A DNA stretch of 37,434 nt from Devosia psychrophila (GCF_000971275.1 NZ_LAPV01000127.1:1-37434), one strand, 5' to 3'. Positions 16,372 to 25,938 are shown, counted from the first letter of the stretch. Translations and numbers: made by a program. Notes: a model not told the origin generated them from the sequence alone.

Positions 16372-17859
16372 GTGCTCACCAAACTGACTTCCAAATGGGT
16401 TTTGGCTTTCGAGGGAGCCGACCACGTCCTGATCGAGGACGGGGAAGTTCTCTTTGCCAATGGCAAAGTGCTGTCCATCGGCCCCGCGACGCGCACGGAG
16501 GCGGATCGCCACGAGGATTTTGGGGGTGCGTTGATCGCACCCGGGTTCATCGACCTCAACGCATTGGCTGACGCCGACACTACGATACTGGGCTTCGGCA
16601 GCGCCGGCGACGCCACTCGCGGCACCTGGAGCGCCGATTATGCGGCCACGGCCCACGACGTGCTCGACCGCACCGAAATGCTGGCGGCGGCGCACGCGGC
16701 CTTCGGCCAGTTGCTGCTTTCGGGGACTACCACTGCGCTGCCGGTCACCTCGCTGCTGTTCCGTGCCTGGGCGGAGAACAGCGACGAATTCGACGCATTT
16801 GCCGGCCTCTCGCAGAAATTGGGCATTCGCCTGGTGCTCGGCCCCAGCTTCCGCTCCGCCGTCAACGTCATTGACGCCGACGGAGCGTTGACGCAGATCG
16901 AGGATGAGGCCCGTGGCCTGGCTGGACTCGATGACGCCATCTCCTTCATCCGCCGCCACCAGAGCAGCGCAGATAGCTTGATCTCCGGATTGTTGGTGCC
17001 TTCCACGATCGATACCTGCTCGGACGCCCTGCTTGTGCGCACGGCACAGGCCGCCCAAGAGCTGGGCGTCCCGTTCCGCCTGCATTGCTGCCAATCGGAA
17101 ACCGAAGCCGACCTGATCTGGGCTCGCTCGGGCAAGACCTCCATCGGCCTGCTGCGGGATCTGGGCATTCTGTCCGAACGCGCGCTGCTGCCCCATGCCA
17201 TCAATCTGGGCGGACCAGATGCCGATCCGGCCCTGATCGCAGCGGACCTCTCGGTCCTCGCCGAGAGTGGCGCCACGGTCGTGCATTGCCCGCTGGTCGT
17301 CGGCCGCGGTGGCCGTCGGCTCGATAGCTTCGGCGCTTTCCTGCGCCAGGGCATCGCTATTGGGATCGGCACCGATACCACCCCGCCCAATATGCTGATG
17401 AACCTGCAAATGGGCCTCGCCACCGCGCGCTTCGATGGCCGCCATGCCACTGGTCCGGCCGAGTATTATCGTGCGGCGACGCTAGGCGGCGCCAAGGCGC
17501 TGAACCGCCCCGATCTGGGGCGCCTCGCGGTCGGCAGTGCCGCCGACATCGTCGTCTGGGACTTGTCGGTCTTTGATGCCCAGCCTTCGCACGATCCCAT
17601 CGAGGCCCTCTTCCTGATGCCCCCCGGCCTGAGGGCAGATCAGGTATGGGTCGCCGGGCGCCGCGTCGTCAAAGACGGGCACGTGGTCGACTTCAATGAA
17701 AGCGAAGCGTCGGCCAGCTTGCAGACGATCTTCGAAAAACTGCGCAACAGCTATGCCGAACGGCATTGGAAGGGACACGATTGGCAATCGCTCTTTCCAC
17801 CCGCCTTTCCCGTCCGCCGGCAGGCACAACCATCAACAGGGAAACGACATCATGATTAA
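16372..17859 (+). CDS. Amidohydrolase-superfamily protein (TRZ/ATZ-like) lacking HxH
   Basis: 495 residues from a GTG at 16372 with AAGAGG 5 bp upstream. The overall fold is the chlorohydrolase/deaminase branch of the amidohydrolase superfamily: a beta-sandwich start (WVLAFEGADHVLIEDGEVLF), PGFID (57-61), FRLHCCQSETE, LLPHAINLGG, VVHCPLV and IGIGTDTTPPNML, and a closing AAD-IVVWD sandwich. The first metal-binding HxH is replaced: PGFIDLNAL has Asn63 and Leu65 where relatives have two His. Later His and Asp ligands remain. The chemistry may therefore differ, or another site may bind metal. It is the first gene of the operon and its 3' end overlaps the binding-protein gene by 8 bp, so it should act on the imported compound. 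Confidence 0.82.
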   Translation: MLTKLTSKWVLAFEGADHVLIEDGEVLFANGKVLSIGPATRTEADRHEDFGGALIAPGFIDLNALADADTTILGFGSAGDATRGTWSADYAATAHDVLDRTEMLAAAHAAFGQLLLSGTTTALPVTSLLFRAWAENSDEFDAFAGLSQKLGIRLVLGPSFRSAVNVIDADGALTQIEDEARGLAGLDDAISFIRRHQSSADSLISGLLVPSTIDTCSDALLVRTAQAAQELGVPFRLHCCQSETEADLIWARSGKTSIGLLRDLGILSERALLPHAINLGGPDADPALIAADLSVLAESGATVVHCPLVVGRGGRRLDSFGAFLRQGIAIGIGTDTTPPNMLMNLQMGLATARFDGRHATGPAEYYRAATLGGAKALNRPDLGRLAVGSAADIVVWDLSVFDAQPSHDPIEALFLMPPGLRADQVWVAGRRVVKDGHVVDFNESEASASLQTIFEKLRNSYAERHWKGHDWQSLFPPAFPVRRQAQPSTGKRHHD

Positions 17860-19366
17860 GGGAAACTGGACCAGACGCCTGGTGCTGCTCGCCGGCTTGG
17901 CAATGGGCGTGACGGCGTTGACGCCGGTCTATGCGCAGGACGCCAAGCCGGTGGTCATCGCCTCCTCGGAGGACATCATCAGCCTCGATCCGCACATGCT
18001 GGACAGCAACAATCCCACCGGCTCGGCCATCTGGTCGATCTTCGACAGCCTGGTGCGCCGCGACAAGGACGGGCAGGCCCAGCCGCGCCTCGCCACCTCT
18101 TGGGAACGCGTCGATGACCTCACCTGGCGTTTCCATCTGCGCGAAGGCGTGACCTTCAGCAATGGCGAGGCGTTCAACGCCGAAGCGGTCAAGGTCAACT
18201 TCGCCCGCATGGACACCGCCCCGTTCAATTCGGTGCAGCAGTTGCATGACCAGACCGGGCTGACCGCGGTCAACGTCGTCGATGACTTTACCCTCGATCT
18301 TGTCACCGCAGCGCCGACCGTCAACATGCTCTATTGGCTGGAAGAGGCGTTCGTCGCCGCCCCCGCCTACATCACCGACACGGCGCCCGACGTGGTCGCT
18401 TCCGCCCCAATCGGTTCTGGTCCCTATAAGTTCGTCGAATGGCGCCGTGGCGATGCCCTGGTGTTGACCGCAAGTGATACCTATTGGGGCGATGCACCGG
18501 CCGTGAAGGACATCATCTTCCGCGCCGTGCCGGAAATGTCCTCGCGCCTCAACGAACTGGCCGCCGGCACTGTCGATATCGTCGTCGGCATCACGCCGGA
18601 CGCGGCGGCTCAGGCCAATACCGATGTCAGCGACGTGGTGCAGATCGAAGGCCTGCGCAAGATGCATATGGGCATCTCGATCAAGGGCGAACAACCCGCG
18701 CTCGCCGACCCGCGCGTCCGCCAGGCGCTCAACTATGCCGTCGACGTTCCCACCATCATCGATTCCCTGCTCGGCGGTTCGACCAAGCCACTGCTCAGCA
18801 TCGTCAATCCACCCAACAACAATCCAGATTTGACGCCCTATAGCTACGATCCGGAAAAGGCCAAGGCGCTGATGGCGGAAGCCGGCTTTGCCGATGGCTT
18901 CCCGCTGACCATCCAGTGGTCGACCCGTTTCGACGGCGGCAAGGATGTCTCGGAAGTGGTGGGCTCGTTCCTCGAGGCCATCAATATCAAGCCGACCTAT
19001 GAAGCGGTCGAAATCGGCCAGTTCCGCGAAGCGCTGTCGAGTGCCAGCCTCAAGGGCATCTACTTCCAGGGTTGGGCCGCGCTGATCAATCCCTCAGTCG
19101 AGCTGGTCATCCTGACCTGCGGCCATGTCGATAATTCGAGCGGCTATTGCAACCCGGACTATGACAAGCTGGTCATTGAAGCCTCGCAGACACTGGACGA
19201 CGCCAAGCGGCAGGAACTGGAATACGCTGCTCAGGCGATCATCTGGAACGACGCACCGTGGCTCTATCTGTGGCGCCTGCCGAACATCTTCGGCATCTCC
19301 AAGACGCTGAGCTATGAGTTCCGCGCCGATAACTATCTCGAGCCTTACCTGATCACCTACAAGTAA
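17852..19366 (+). CDS. Dipeptide/oligopeptide-type ABC solute-binding protein (SBP_bac_5)
   Basis: 504 residues with the Sec signal MIKGNWTRRLVLLAGLAMGV, cleaved near PVYAQ. The start at 17852 lies inside the 3' end of the amidohydrolase gene. Family 5 features: ISLDPHMLDSNNPTGSAIWS, FHLREGVTFSNGEAFNAEAV, GSGPYKFVEWRRGD and RQALNYAVD. Family members bind dipeptides, glutathione, nickel, opines or glycosides, so the family does not reveal the ligand. The cluster context suggests an amide- or ureide-containing molecule. The protein is periplasmic and delivers to the permeases encoded next. Confidence 0.92.
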   Translation: MIKGNWTRRLVLLAGLAMGVTALTPVYAQDAKPVVIASSEDIISLDPHMLDSNNPTGSAIWSIFDSLVRRDKDGQAQPRLATSWERVDDLTWRFHLREGVTFSNGEAFNAEAVKVNFARMDTAPFNSVQQLHDQTGLTAVNVVDDFTLDLVTAAPTVNMLYWLEEAFVAAPAYITDTAPDVVASAPIGSGPYKFVEWRRGDALVLTASDTYWGDAPAVKDIIFRAVPEMSSRLNELAAGTVDIVVGITPDAAAQANTDVSDVVQIEGLRKMHMGISIKGEQPALADPRVRQALNYAVDVPTIIDSLLGGSTKPLLSIVNPPNNNPDLTPYSYDPEKAKALMAEAGFADGFPLTIQWSTRFDGGKDVSEVVGSFLEAINIKPTYEAVEIGQFREALSSASLKGIYFQGWAALINPSVELVILTCGHVDNSSGYCNPDYDKLVIEASQTLDDAKRQELEYAAQAIIWNDAPWLYLWRLPNIFGISKTLSYEFRADNYLEPYLITYK

Positions 19367-19372
19367 TGCATC

Positions 19373-19400
19373 GGCTGCCCTAGCTCCGGCCAGGGCAGCC
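19373..19400 (+). promoter_or_regulatory. Intercistronic hairpin after binding-protein gene
   Basis: GGCTGCCCT (19373-19381) pairs perfectly with AGGGCAGCC (19392-19400) around a 10-nt loop, followed by CCCGGTTTT. It starts 6 bp after the binding-protein stop and lies before the permease start at 19419. It probably reduces read-through or stabilises the upstream mRNA, so that binding protein exceeds permease. Confidence 0.65.
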
Positions 19401-19418
19401 CCGGTTTTGCAAGGCACC

Positions 19419-20336
19419 ATGTTCTCGTTCCTGTCCAAACGCTTCCTGCAGGCCTTGCTCGTCCTTCTCGGGGTATCGTTTGCTACTTTCATCGTCGGCC
19501 ACCTGACGGGCGACCCAGTCGAGCTGATGGCGCGCGAAAACGCCACCGAACAGGACAAGCAGGATCTGCGGGTTTATCTGGGGCTCGATCGGCCGCTGGA
19601 GCAGCAATATTTCAGTTTCATCGTCAAGGCCGTGCAGGGCGATCTCGGATTTTCCTTCGTCCAGCAGGCCAAGGTCTCCCAACTGATCGCCGAGCGCCTG
19701 CCCGCCACGCTGCAATTGGCGGCCGCCGGGTTCCTACTCGCGCTGGCCATTTCCATCCCACTGGGCATCATCATCGCGCTCAATCGCGGCACCATCTGGG
19801 ATTTTCTGGTCACCACGCTGGCCATGGCCGGCCAAGCCGCGCCTGGATTCTGGATCGGGCTGATGCTGGTGGTGCTGTTCGCAGTGCACCTCAAGGTCCT
19901 GCCGGTATCGGGCTATGGCGGCGCCGCCTATATCGTGCTGCCGGCAATCACCTTGGCGCTGCAATCGTCGGCCCGGTTGACCCGGCTGGTGCGCGCCAGC
20001 ATGCTTGAGGTCTTGAGCGCCGACTATATCCGCACAGCCCATTCCAAGGGCCTGCGCGAGCGGGTCGTGCTGTTCGTCCACGCCTTTCGCGGCGCCATGA
20101 TCCCGGTGGTCACCATGGCCGGACTGGAGCTGGCCGAGTTGGTCTCGGGTGCCTTCATCACCGAAACCATCTTTGCCTGGCCCGGCATCGGCAGGCTCGC
20201 CGTCACTGCCGTGTCACAGCGCGATTTCCCTGTTATCCAGGGGGTCGTGCTGATGTCGGCCGCGTTCTTCGTGCTGATCAACTTCCTGGTCGATGTGCTC
20301 TATGTCGTCATCGATCCGCGCGTGAAGCTGAAATGA
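19419..20336 (+). CDS. Dipeptide-type ABC permease (DppB-like)
   Basis: 305 residues starting MFSFLSKRFLQALLVLLGVS. An in-frame TTG four codons upstream is less likely. It has about six hydrophobic segments. It carries the DppB/OppB N-terminal pattern (FIVGHLTGDPVELMA, YLGLDRPLEQQYFSFI) and the EAA-loop region (YIRTAHSKGLRERVVLFVHA, FRGAMIPVV). The protein would form half of the inner-membrane channel. Its ribosome-binding site is weak (AAGG), in line with lower expression than the binding protein. Its stop overlaps the DppC-like start by 4 bp. Confidence 0.92.
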   Translation: MFSFLSKRFLQALLVLLGVSFATFIVGHLTGDPVELMARENATEQDKQDLRVYLGLDRPLEQQYFSFIVKAVQGDLGFSFVQQAKVSQLIAERLPATLQLAAAGFLLALAISIPLGIIIALNRGTIWDFLVTTLAMAGQAAPGFWIGLMLVVLFAVHLKVLPVSGYGGAAYIVLPAITLALQSSARLTRLVRASMLEVLSADYIRTAHSKGLRERVVLFVHAFRGAMIPVVTMAGLELAELVSGAFITETIFAWPGIGRLAVTAVSQRDFPVIQGVVLMSAAFFVLINFLVDVLYVVIDPRVKLK

Positions 20337-21187
20337 GGCGTTCGGCAACAAGCGTCTTCCTGCGGCGCAATGCACTGGGTCTCTTGGGCCTGACCATTCT
20401 CGTCATCGTTGCGCTGGCGGCGATCTTTGCGCCTTGGGTCGCGCCATACGGGCCGGCCAAGATCGATCTGATGGCGCGCTTGGCGCCGCCGGCCTGGATC
20501 GATGGCGGCTCGCTCAAGCATCTTCTGGGCACCGACAATCTGGGCCGCGACATCTTGAGCCGGGTCATTTATGGCGCCCAGATTTCGCTGTCCGTGGGGG
20601 CAGGAGCCGTGGTTATTGGCGCTTTGATCGGCTCCTTCATCGGGCTGTTGTCCGGCTATTTCGGCGGCATCGTCGACGCGGCGCTATCGTTCTTGGTCAA
20701 TGTGCAGTTGGCGTTCCCATTTACGCTGCTGGCCATCTTCCTGCTGTCGACGTTTGGCGGCGGCTTTACCTCGGTCGTCGTCGTCGTGGCGCTGGCGACC
20801 TGGGTCAATTACGCCCGCGTGGTGCGCGGACAGGTGATGAGTGTCAAGAACCAGGAATATGTCGAGGCCGCCAAAAGCGTCGGCGTGCCCACCGACCGCA
20901 TCCTGCGCCGCTATATCCTGCCCAATGCGTTTTCTTCCATTATCGTCGTTGCCAGCTTCTCCATGGCGCAGGCGATCCTGACTGAAGCCGCCCTGAGCTT
21001 TCTTGGCGTCGGCATCGGCAGCGCCACGCCCTCCTGGGGCACCATGCTCAATGATGGCCGTTCCTATCTGCAAAACGCCTGGTGGATGACGGCCATGCCG
21101 GGCGTCGCCACGGCGCTGACGGTGCTGGCGGGCAATCTGTGTGGCGATTGGCTGCAGGACCGGATCGATCCGAGGTTGCGCAAATGA
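20333..21187 (+). CDS. Dipeptide-type ABC permease (DppC-like)
   Basis: 284 residues beginning MRRSATSVFLRRNALGLLGL. Family traits: the N-terminal hydrophobic helix, HLLGTDNLGRDILSRVIYGA (the DppC GTD..GRD motif), the EAA loop YVEAAKSVGVPTDRILRRYI, ALSFLGVGIGSATPSWGTML, and C-terminal [14 protein letters not shown]. It starts at an ATGA overlap with the DppB-like gene and ends at an ATGA overlap with the first ATPase. Partner of the DppB-like permease. Confidence 0.93.
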   Translation: MRRSATSVFLRRNALGLLGLTILVIVALAAIFAPWVAPYGPAKIDLMARLAPPAWIDGGSLKHLLGTDNLGRDILSRVIYGAQISLSVGAGAVVIGALIGSFIGLLSGYFGGIVDAALSFLVNVQLAFPFTLLAIFLLSTFGGGFTSVVVVVALATWVNYARVVRGQVMSVKNQEYVEAAKSVGVPTDRILRRYILPNAFSSIIVVASFSMAQAILTEAALSFLGVGIGSATPSWGTMLNDGRSYLQNAWWMTAMPGVATALTVLAGNLCGDWLQDRIDPRLRK

Positions 21188-22167
21188 GCGATGCAGTTCT
21201 GTCGGTCGAAGGCCTTAGCGTCGATTTCGCCGTTGGCGGCAGCATCATCCATGCCGTGCGCGATGTGTCGCTCTCGGTAGCGCAGGGTGAGGTGCTTGGC
21301 CTGGTTGGGGAAAGCGGCTCCGGCAAGTCGGTCACCATGTTGTCGGTAGTGCGACTGCTCGATGCGCGCCGCACCGCGATCACGGCTCGCGCCATGAGTG
21401 TCGATGGCCATTCCATTCTCGACCTTCGGCCCCGCGCCCTCGAAGACGTACGGGGGCCCGTCGTCTCCTATATCTTCCAAGACCCGCTGACCGCGCTCAA
21501 TCCGCTGCTCACGGTTGGTCGGCAGATCAGCGAGGGCATGCGCCGCCACAAGGGCCTGAGCCGGACCGCGGCCCGTGCTAGGGCGCTGGACTTGCTGCGC
21601 CGCGTCGGCATTCCGGCACCCGAACTGCGCATCAATCAACTGCCCCATCAGTTGTCGGGCGGCATGCGGCAGCGCGTTATGATTGCCATGGCGCTGGCGG
21701 TGGAGCCCAAGCTGCTGATCGCCGACGAGCCGACCACGGCACTCGATGTCACCGTGCAGGCCGAAATCGTGCGGCTGGTGCAATCGATTCAGCGCGAGCA
21801 GGGCATGGCCATGGTCTGGGTCACCCACGATCTGGCGCTGCTGGCGCGGTTGGCCGACCGGGTCGTGGTCATGTATGCCGGGCGCATCGTCGAGGATGCC
21901 TTGGCCGAGGCGCTTTATGATGCGCCGGCCCATCCCTATACCGCCGGCCTACTGGCCAGCACGTCGCGCATCGATGATCCTTTCTCCGAGCAGGAGCCGA
22001 TCCCCGGCGCCCCGCCCGATCCGCGTGTCGTGCATCCCGGCTGCAGTTTCGCGCCACGCTGTTCGCGGGCACAGGCGAGGTGCCAGGGCGAAGTGCCGGC
22101 GCTCGAAATCAAGGCCGATGGCCGCCGCGTCGCCTGTTTTTACCCGCTGACCGGGAGCCAGACATGA
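21184..22167 (+). CDS. Dipeptide-type ABC ATPase (DppD-like)
   Basis: 327 residues. Walker A GESGSGKS (42-49), Q-loop [10 protein letters not shown], signature [15 protein letters not shown], Walker [13 protein letters not shown] and switch His in [10 protein letters not shown]. The C-terminal extension has [16 protein letters not shown], the Cys-containing oligopeptide ATPase tail. The start at 21184 overlaps the permease stop (ATGA). An open frame running further upstream is an artefact. Confidence 0.94.
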   Translation: MSDAVLSVEGLSVDFAVGGSIIHAVRDVSLSVAQGEVLGLVGESGSGKSVTMLSVVRLLDARRTAITARAMSVDGHSILDLRPRALEDVRGPVVSYIFQDPLTALNPLLTVGRQISEGMRRHKGLSRTAARARALDLLRRVGIPAPELRINQLPHQLSGGMRQRVMIAMALAVEPKLLIADEPTTALDVTVQAEIVRLVQSIQREQGMAMVWVTHDLALLARLADRVVVMYAGRIVEDALAEALYDAPAHPYTAGLLASTSRIDDPFSEQEPIPGAPPDPRVVHPGCSFAPRCSRAQARCQGEVPALEIKADGRRVACFYPLTGSQT

Positions 22168-23156
22168 GCGCGCCGCCGATCATTAAGGCCATGGGACTGA
22201 CCGTGGAATTCCGCGGCCGACGCTCGCTGTTCAAGCCCGAGTCCGTGGTGCAGGCGGTCAGCAATGTCGACCTCACCATCGAGCAGGGCGAAACCCTGGC
22301 CGTCGTGGGGGAAAGCGGCTGCGGCAAGTCCACGCTGGGCCGGGCTCTGCTGCGCTCGACGCCGATCGCCCATGGCCGCGTGGAGTTCAAGGGGCGCGAT
22401 ATCACACGCTTGTCCGGCCGGGCTCTGCGCGATGCGCGCAGCCAGTTCCAGATGATCTTCCAGGACCCCTACGCCTCGCTCAATCCCAAGATGAGCATTT
22501 ACGAGACCTTGGCCGAGCCGCTGCTGGTGCATGGCGCCACCGACCGCGCATCTATCCGCCCCCAGGTGCTCGATATGCTCAGCGCCGCCGGGCTCGACCC
22601 GAGCTTTGCCGAGCGTTATCCACATGAATTTTCTGGCGGCCAGCGCCAGCGGGTGGCCATTGCCCGAGCCGCCATTCTGCGCCCTGATTTCATCGTCTGC
22701 GATGAGCCGCTGTCGGCGCTCGATGTGTCACTGCAATTGCAGATCCTCAAGTTGTTCACCGCGCTCAAGCAGCAATTCTCTTTGACCTATCTCTTCATCT
22801 CGCACGATCTGGCGCGCGTCTTCGGCTTTGCCGACCGCATCGCCGTGATGTATCTGGGCAAGATCGTCGAGATCGGCACCGCCGCCGATCTGTACCGGGC
22901 TCCCGCCCATCCCTATACCCGCGCGCTGATCGCCGCCGCGCCCTCGCCCAATCCGCACCGCGACATCCCGCCGGCGGCAGCCACCCTGCGTGGAGACATC
23001 CCCAGCCCGGCCAATCCGCCCAAAGGCTGCCGCTTTCACACCAGGTGTCCGCAGGTGATGGATGTCTGCAAGACCCGGGAGCCGACGATGAGCGATCTGG
23101 GCAATGGCCAGCGCGCTGCCTGTCATCTGTTGACCCAGCCGCCGATGGCGGGCTGA
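22164..23156 (+). CDS. Dipeptide-type ABC ATPase (DppF-like)
   Basis: 330 residues. Walker A GESGCGKS (49-56), Q-loop FQDPYASLNPKM, signature FSGGQRQRVAIARA, Walker B FIVCDEPLSALD, switch His FISHDLARVF, and the Cys-rich tail PKGCRFHTRCPQVMDVC. It starts at an ATGA overlap with the DppD-like gene and completes a BCDF transporter. The operon ends here. The next gene is convergent with a 12-bp gap and no obvious terminator between them. Confidence 0.94.
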   Translation: MSAPPIIKAMGLTVEFRGRRSLFKPESVVQAVSNVDLTIEQGETLAVVGESGCGKSTLGRALLRSTPIAHGRVEFKGRDITRLSGRALRDARSQFQMIFQDPYASLNPKMSIYETLAEPLLVHGATDRASIRPQVLDMLSAAGLDPSFAERYPHEFSGGQRQRVAIARAAILRPDFIVCDEPLSALDVSLQLQILKLFTALKQQFSLTYLFISHDLARVFGFADRIAVMYLGKIVEIGTAADLYRAPAHPYTRALIAAAPSPNPHRDIPPAAATLRGDIPSPANPPKGCRFHTRCPQVMDVCKTREPTMSDLGNGQRAACHLLTQPPMAG

Positions 23157-23168
23157 TTGCCCCGCCGC

Positions 23169-24446
23169 TCACCCTTGCGCCAGCCGCTGCCAGGCTTCGA
23201 GCAGCGCCGCACTCGCCGCCTGTGGCGACAGGCGCCGCTGCCTCAGCAGATCGTTGCGGATGATGGCGTCTGCCAACCCGGTCCATTCCAGCATGAAGGG
23301 TCGGTGGGTCGGTGGCGACATCATGGCGTGGGCGCGCGCATCGAGCAGGCGCTCGACCGATCGCTTGGCCTGACTCGGTGCAAACGCCCTCGTCATCGCC
23401 TCTCGCATCCCCGGCAGCCGCTCGACCTCGCCATAGGGCACGCCGAACAGGCATTCGCGCAGCCAGCGTTCATGCACCGCCAGGCCGTCATCGGTCACAG
23501 TACCGCCCAGATAGGCCAAAAGCCGCTCGGATCTTGCCAACCGTTCGCACGCGAGGCCCTCTCGCAGGCACAACAAAGCATGCCCCGGCATCAGTGGCGC
23601 ACTCGCCTTCCCCGGCAGCTTCAACACCAGATTGAGCGGCTTTCTTGCCGCCTTGGCGGCATCCATCGCCAGATAGTCGGTGGTGAAACTCAGCATGTGC
23701 TGCCCACTGACCCAGCGCTGCAGAGCCGGGCCATCACCCCTGTCATCCAGACATTGCGGAGGCGCCAACCCCTCATCTACCAAGGCTGCGAAAAATCCGA
23801 GCACCGCCGCGATCGCCTCGTCGGCGCCCGTCTGCCCGAGATCGGTTACGCCTTCGCTGGCGAGATGGCAGAGCAGGCTCCAGACCAGCCCGGTCTGCGA
23901 GCTGTGCCAGCGCGGCAGGAACGGATATTGGGCCAGACCATCCCGCTTCGCGCGACGCAAATAGTCCAGCACGACGTCCCAGGATCCGAACTCCAGATCT
24001 CCCGCATCGGCAAAATCGGTGTGCGCGAAGAGCGCGAATGGGCCGCCATTGTAATAGGTCAGCCCCAGCAGCTGCCCGTCGGCGTCCCGCGCACCCGCCA
24101 CCATGCGTGGGTCCATTCGCCGCAGCAGCGGGCCGAACCTCGTCTCGTCCAGCGGCCGGATATGGCCGCGCGCGCCCCACAGCGCCGCCTCCGCCCGCTG
24201 CGCATGGAACACATCCGGCCCCTGCCCCGCCGCAAAGCGTGCGCCAAGCTCGCGCTCATAATCGCCACCGATCTCAAGACACGCAACCGCCTCGCCGCTT
24301 TCGGCAACATAGCGCGCCACATTGTCCCGCACGATGTCGCCCTGTACGTCCCAGAAGGCGAATTGCAGCGGTGTGGCTGCACTGCCGAACAGCTCTCGGC
24401 GGATCGCCGCCCCGCTGGCATCATCAATCGAAGAGGATTTTTCCAT
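23169..24446 (-). CDS. Family-1 solute-binding-protein-like protein without signal peptide
   Basis: About 425 residues from the ATG at 24446 (ATG at 24461 is an alternative). From about residue 25 it resembles mature family-1 (maltose-type) binding proteins: LQFAFWDVQGDIVRDNVARY, FAAGQGPDVFHAQ, then LLGLTYYNGGPFALFAHTDF. The N-terminus MEKSSSIDDASGAAIRREL is polar and charged, not a signal sequence, so the protein is predicted to be cytoplasmic. Its ATG overlaps the oppositely oriented amidohydrolase ATG (24445), and its 3' end is convergent with the ABC ATPase gene. A ligand sensor or a decayed transporter part are both possible. No permease of its own class is present. Confidence 0.72.
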   Translation of the reverse strand: MEKSSSIDDASGAAIRRELFGSAATPLQFAFWDVQGDIVRDNVARYVAESGEAVACLEIGGDYERELGARFAAGQGPDVFHAQRAEAALWGARGHIRPLDETRFGPLLRRMDPRMVAGARDADGQLLGLTYYNGGPFALFAHTDFADAGDLEFGSWDVVLDYLRRAKRDGLAQYPFLPRWHSSQTGLVWSLLCHLASEGVTDLGQTGADEAIAAVLGFFAALVDEGLAPPQCLDDRGDGPALQRWVSGQHMLSFTTDYLAMDAAKAARKPLNLVLKLPGKASAPLMPGHALLCLREGLACERLARSERLLAYLGGTVTDDGLAVHERWLRECLFGVPYGEVERLPGMREAMTRAFAPSQAKRSVERLLDARAHAMMSPPTHRPFMLEWTGLADAIIRNDLLRQRRLSPQAASAALLEAWQRLAQG

Positions 24447-25938
24447 GCGTGACCTGCTCATTGCCGGCGGCAATCTCCTGCTCTCGGCCGATCACCAAGA
24501 TCTGGTGGCCGCCGATATCCTGGTGCGCGAGGGCATCATCGCGCAGATCGGCCCAAACCTCGCCGCCGATGTCGAAACCATCGACGTGGATGGTGATATC
24601 GTCATTCCCGGGCTGATCAATGCGCATCTGCATTCGCCCGGCAATTTCATGCGCGGAACGCTTGAAAACCTGCCGCTCGAAATCTTCATGCTGTACGAAG
24701 TGCCCCCACTGGCAAGCGGCGAGGAGGACCCCGAGACCGTGCGATTGCGCACCCTGGTCGGGGCCGCCGAGATGCTCAAGCTCGGGATCACCTCGGTGCT
24801 CGACGATGCCTTCTTCGTGCCACTGACCACCCATGCTGCTATCGACGCCATCGCCGGCGCCTATGAGGACATCGGCATCCGCGCCACGCTAGGGCTCGAT
24901 CAGCCCATCGTCGCCGAATACGAGAAATACCCCTTCCTCAAGGACATGCTGCCCACCGAATTCATCCGCAACATGGACGCGGCGCCGCGCGAAACGGCCG
25001 AGGGCATGCTGGCCCATTATGACCATCTGATCGAGCGCTGGCACGGCGCCGGCGATGGTCGTATCGCCGCTGCCGTCTCCTGTTCGGCGCCGCAACGCGC
25101 CACGCCCGATTACCTGCGCGCGCTGCATTCTCTCGCCCACCGGCATGACCTTCCCTATTTCTGTCACATCCTCGAAACCAAGCTGCAGCGTGTTCTCGGC
25201 GATGAGAAATATGGCCAGTCCTTGGTGCAATATGTCGATGGCCTGGGCATTCTCGATGACCACATGCAGGTGATCCACGCCATCTGGATCGATGAAGCCG
25301 ATATCGCCACACTGGGCCGGTCTGGCGCCACCGTTGCCCACAATCCGGTGTGCAATCTGCGCCTAGGCAGCGGCACCATGCCGTTCCGGGCCTTGCGCAA
25401 TGCCGGCGTGCCGATCTGCCTGGGGACTGACGAGGCGGTCAGCGACGACAGCCATAATCTTTGGGGCTCGATCAAGACCGCCGCAATCATGCACGCAGCC
25501 ACCGGCGGGGATTATCGCGAATGGCCCAAAAGCGCCGAAATCCTCGCCGCTCTTTGGGACGGCGGCAATCGCGTCATGCGCCGGCCGCAACCGGTCGGCC
25601 GCATCGCCCTCGGGGCAGCTGCCGATTTTGCCGTTCTCGACAAGAACGCCGACAGTTTCCGCCCACTGCACGACATTCGCCGCGCCTTGGTACTGTGCGA
25701 AAGCGGTAGTTCGGTCAAGCATACCATCGTGGCCGGCTCCGTGGTGGTGCGGGACGGGCAATTGACTACGATCGATGAGCCGGCGCTGCTTGCTCAGCTG
25801 CGCGCTATGGAGCCGCAGTTGCGCCGGGACGCCTTTGCCTTGCGTGCTGGCGCCGCCGAACTCGAACCCTTCTATCGCGAAATGCTGGCCAAGGCCCATG
25901 CCCGCGATGTCGGCTTCACCCGCTGGGCCGGACGATGA
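24445..25938 (+). CDS. Metal-dependent amidohydrolase (TRZ/ATZ, deaminase-like)
   Basis: 497 residues from the ATG at 24445, with AAGAGGA 7 bp upstream. Canonical amidohydrolase metal site: NAHLHS (His61, His63), YFCHILETK, VIHAIWIDE and CLGTDEAVSDD. Relatives include guanine and S-adenosylhomocysteine deaminases and triazine hydrolases, which act on ring C-N bonds. It probably hydrolyses or deaminates the ring of the imported compound. It overlaps the PuuE-like gene by 4 bp (ATGA), so the two are co-translated. The 5' end overlaps the divergent binding-protein-like gene, so its promoter must lie within that gene. Confidence 0.9.
   Translation: MRDLLIAGGNLLLSADHQDLVAADILVREGIIAQIGPNLAADVETIDVDGDIVIPGLINAHLHSPGNFMRGTLENLPLEIFMLYEVPPLASGEEDPETVRLRTLVGAAEMLKLGITSVLDDAFFVPLTTHAAIDAIAGAYEDIGIRATLGLDQPIVAEYEKYPFLKDMLPTEFIRNMDAAPRETAEGMLAHYDHLIERWHGAGDGRIAAAVSCSAPQRATPDYLRALHSLAHRHDLPYFCHILETKLQRVLGDEKYGQSLVQYVDGLGILDDHMQVIHAIWIDEADIATLGRSGATVAHNPVCNLRLGSGTMPFRALRNAGVPICLGTDEAVSDDSHNLWGSIKTAAIMHAATGGDYREWPKSAEILAALWDGGNRVMRRPQPVGRIALGAAADFAVLDKNADSFRPLHDIRRALVLCESGSSVKHTIVAGSVVVRDGQLTTIDEPALLAQLRAMEPQLRRDAFALRAGAAELEPFYREMLAKAHARDVGFTRWAGR

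Noticed and set aside
23157..24452. 431-codon plus-strand open frame opposite the binding-protein-like gene
   Set aside because: High GC makes long antisense frames common. It is rich in Arg, Gln, His and Pro with no domain, and the minus strand has a recognisable protein.
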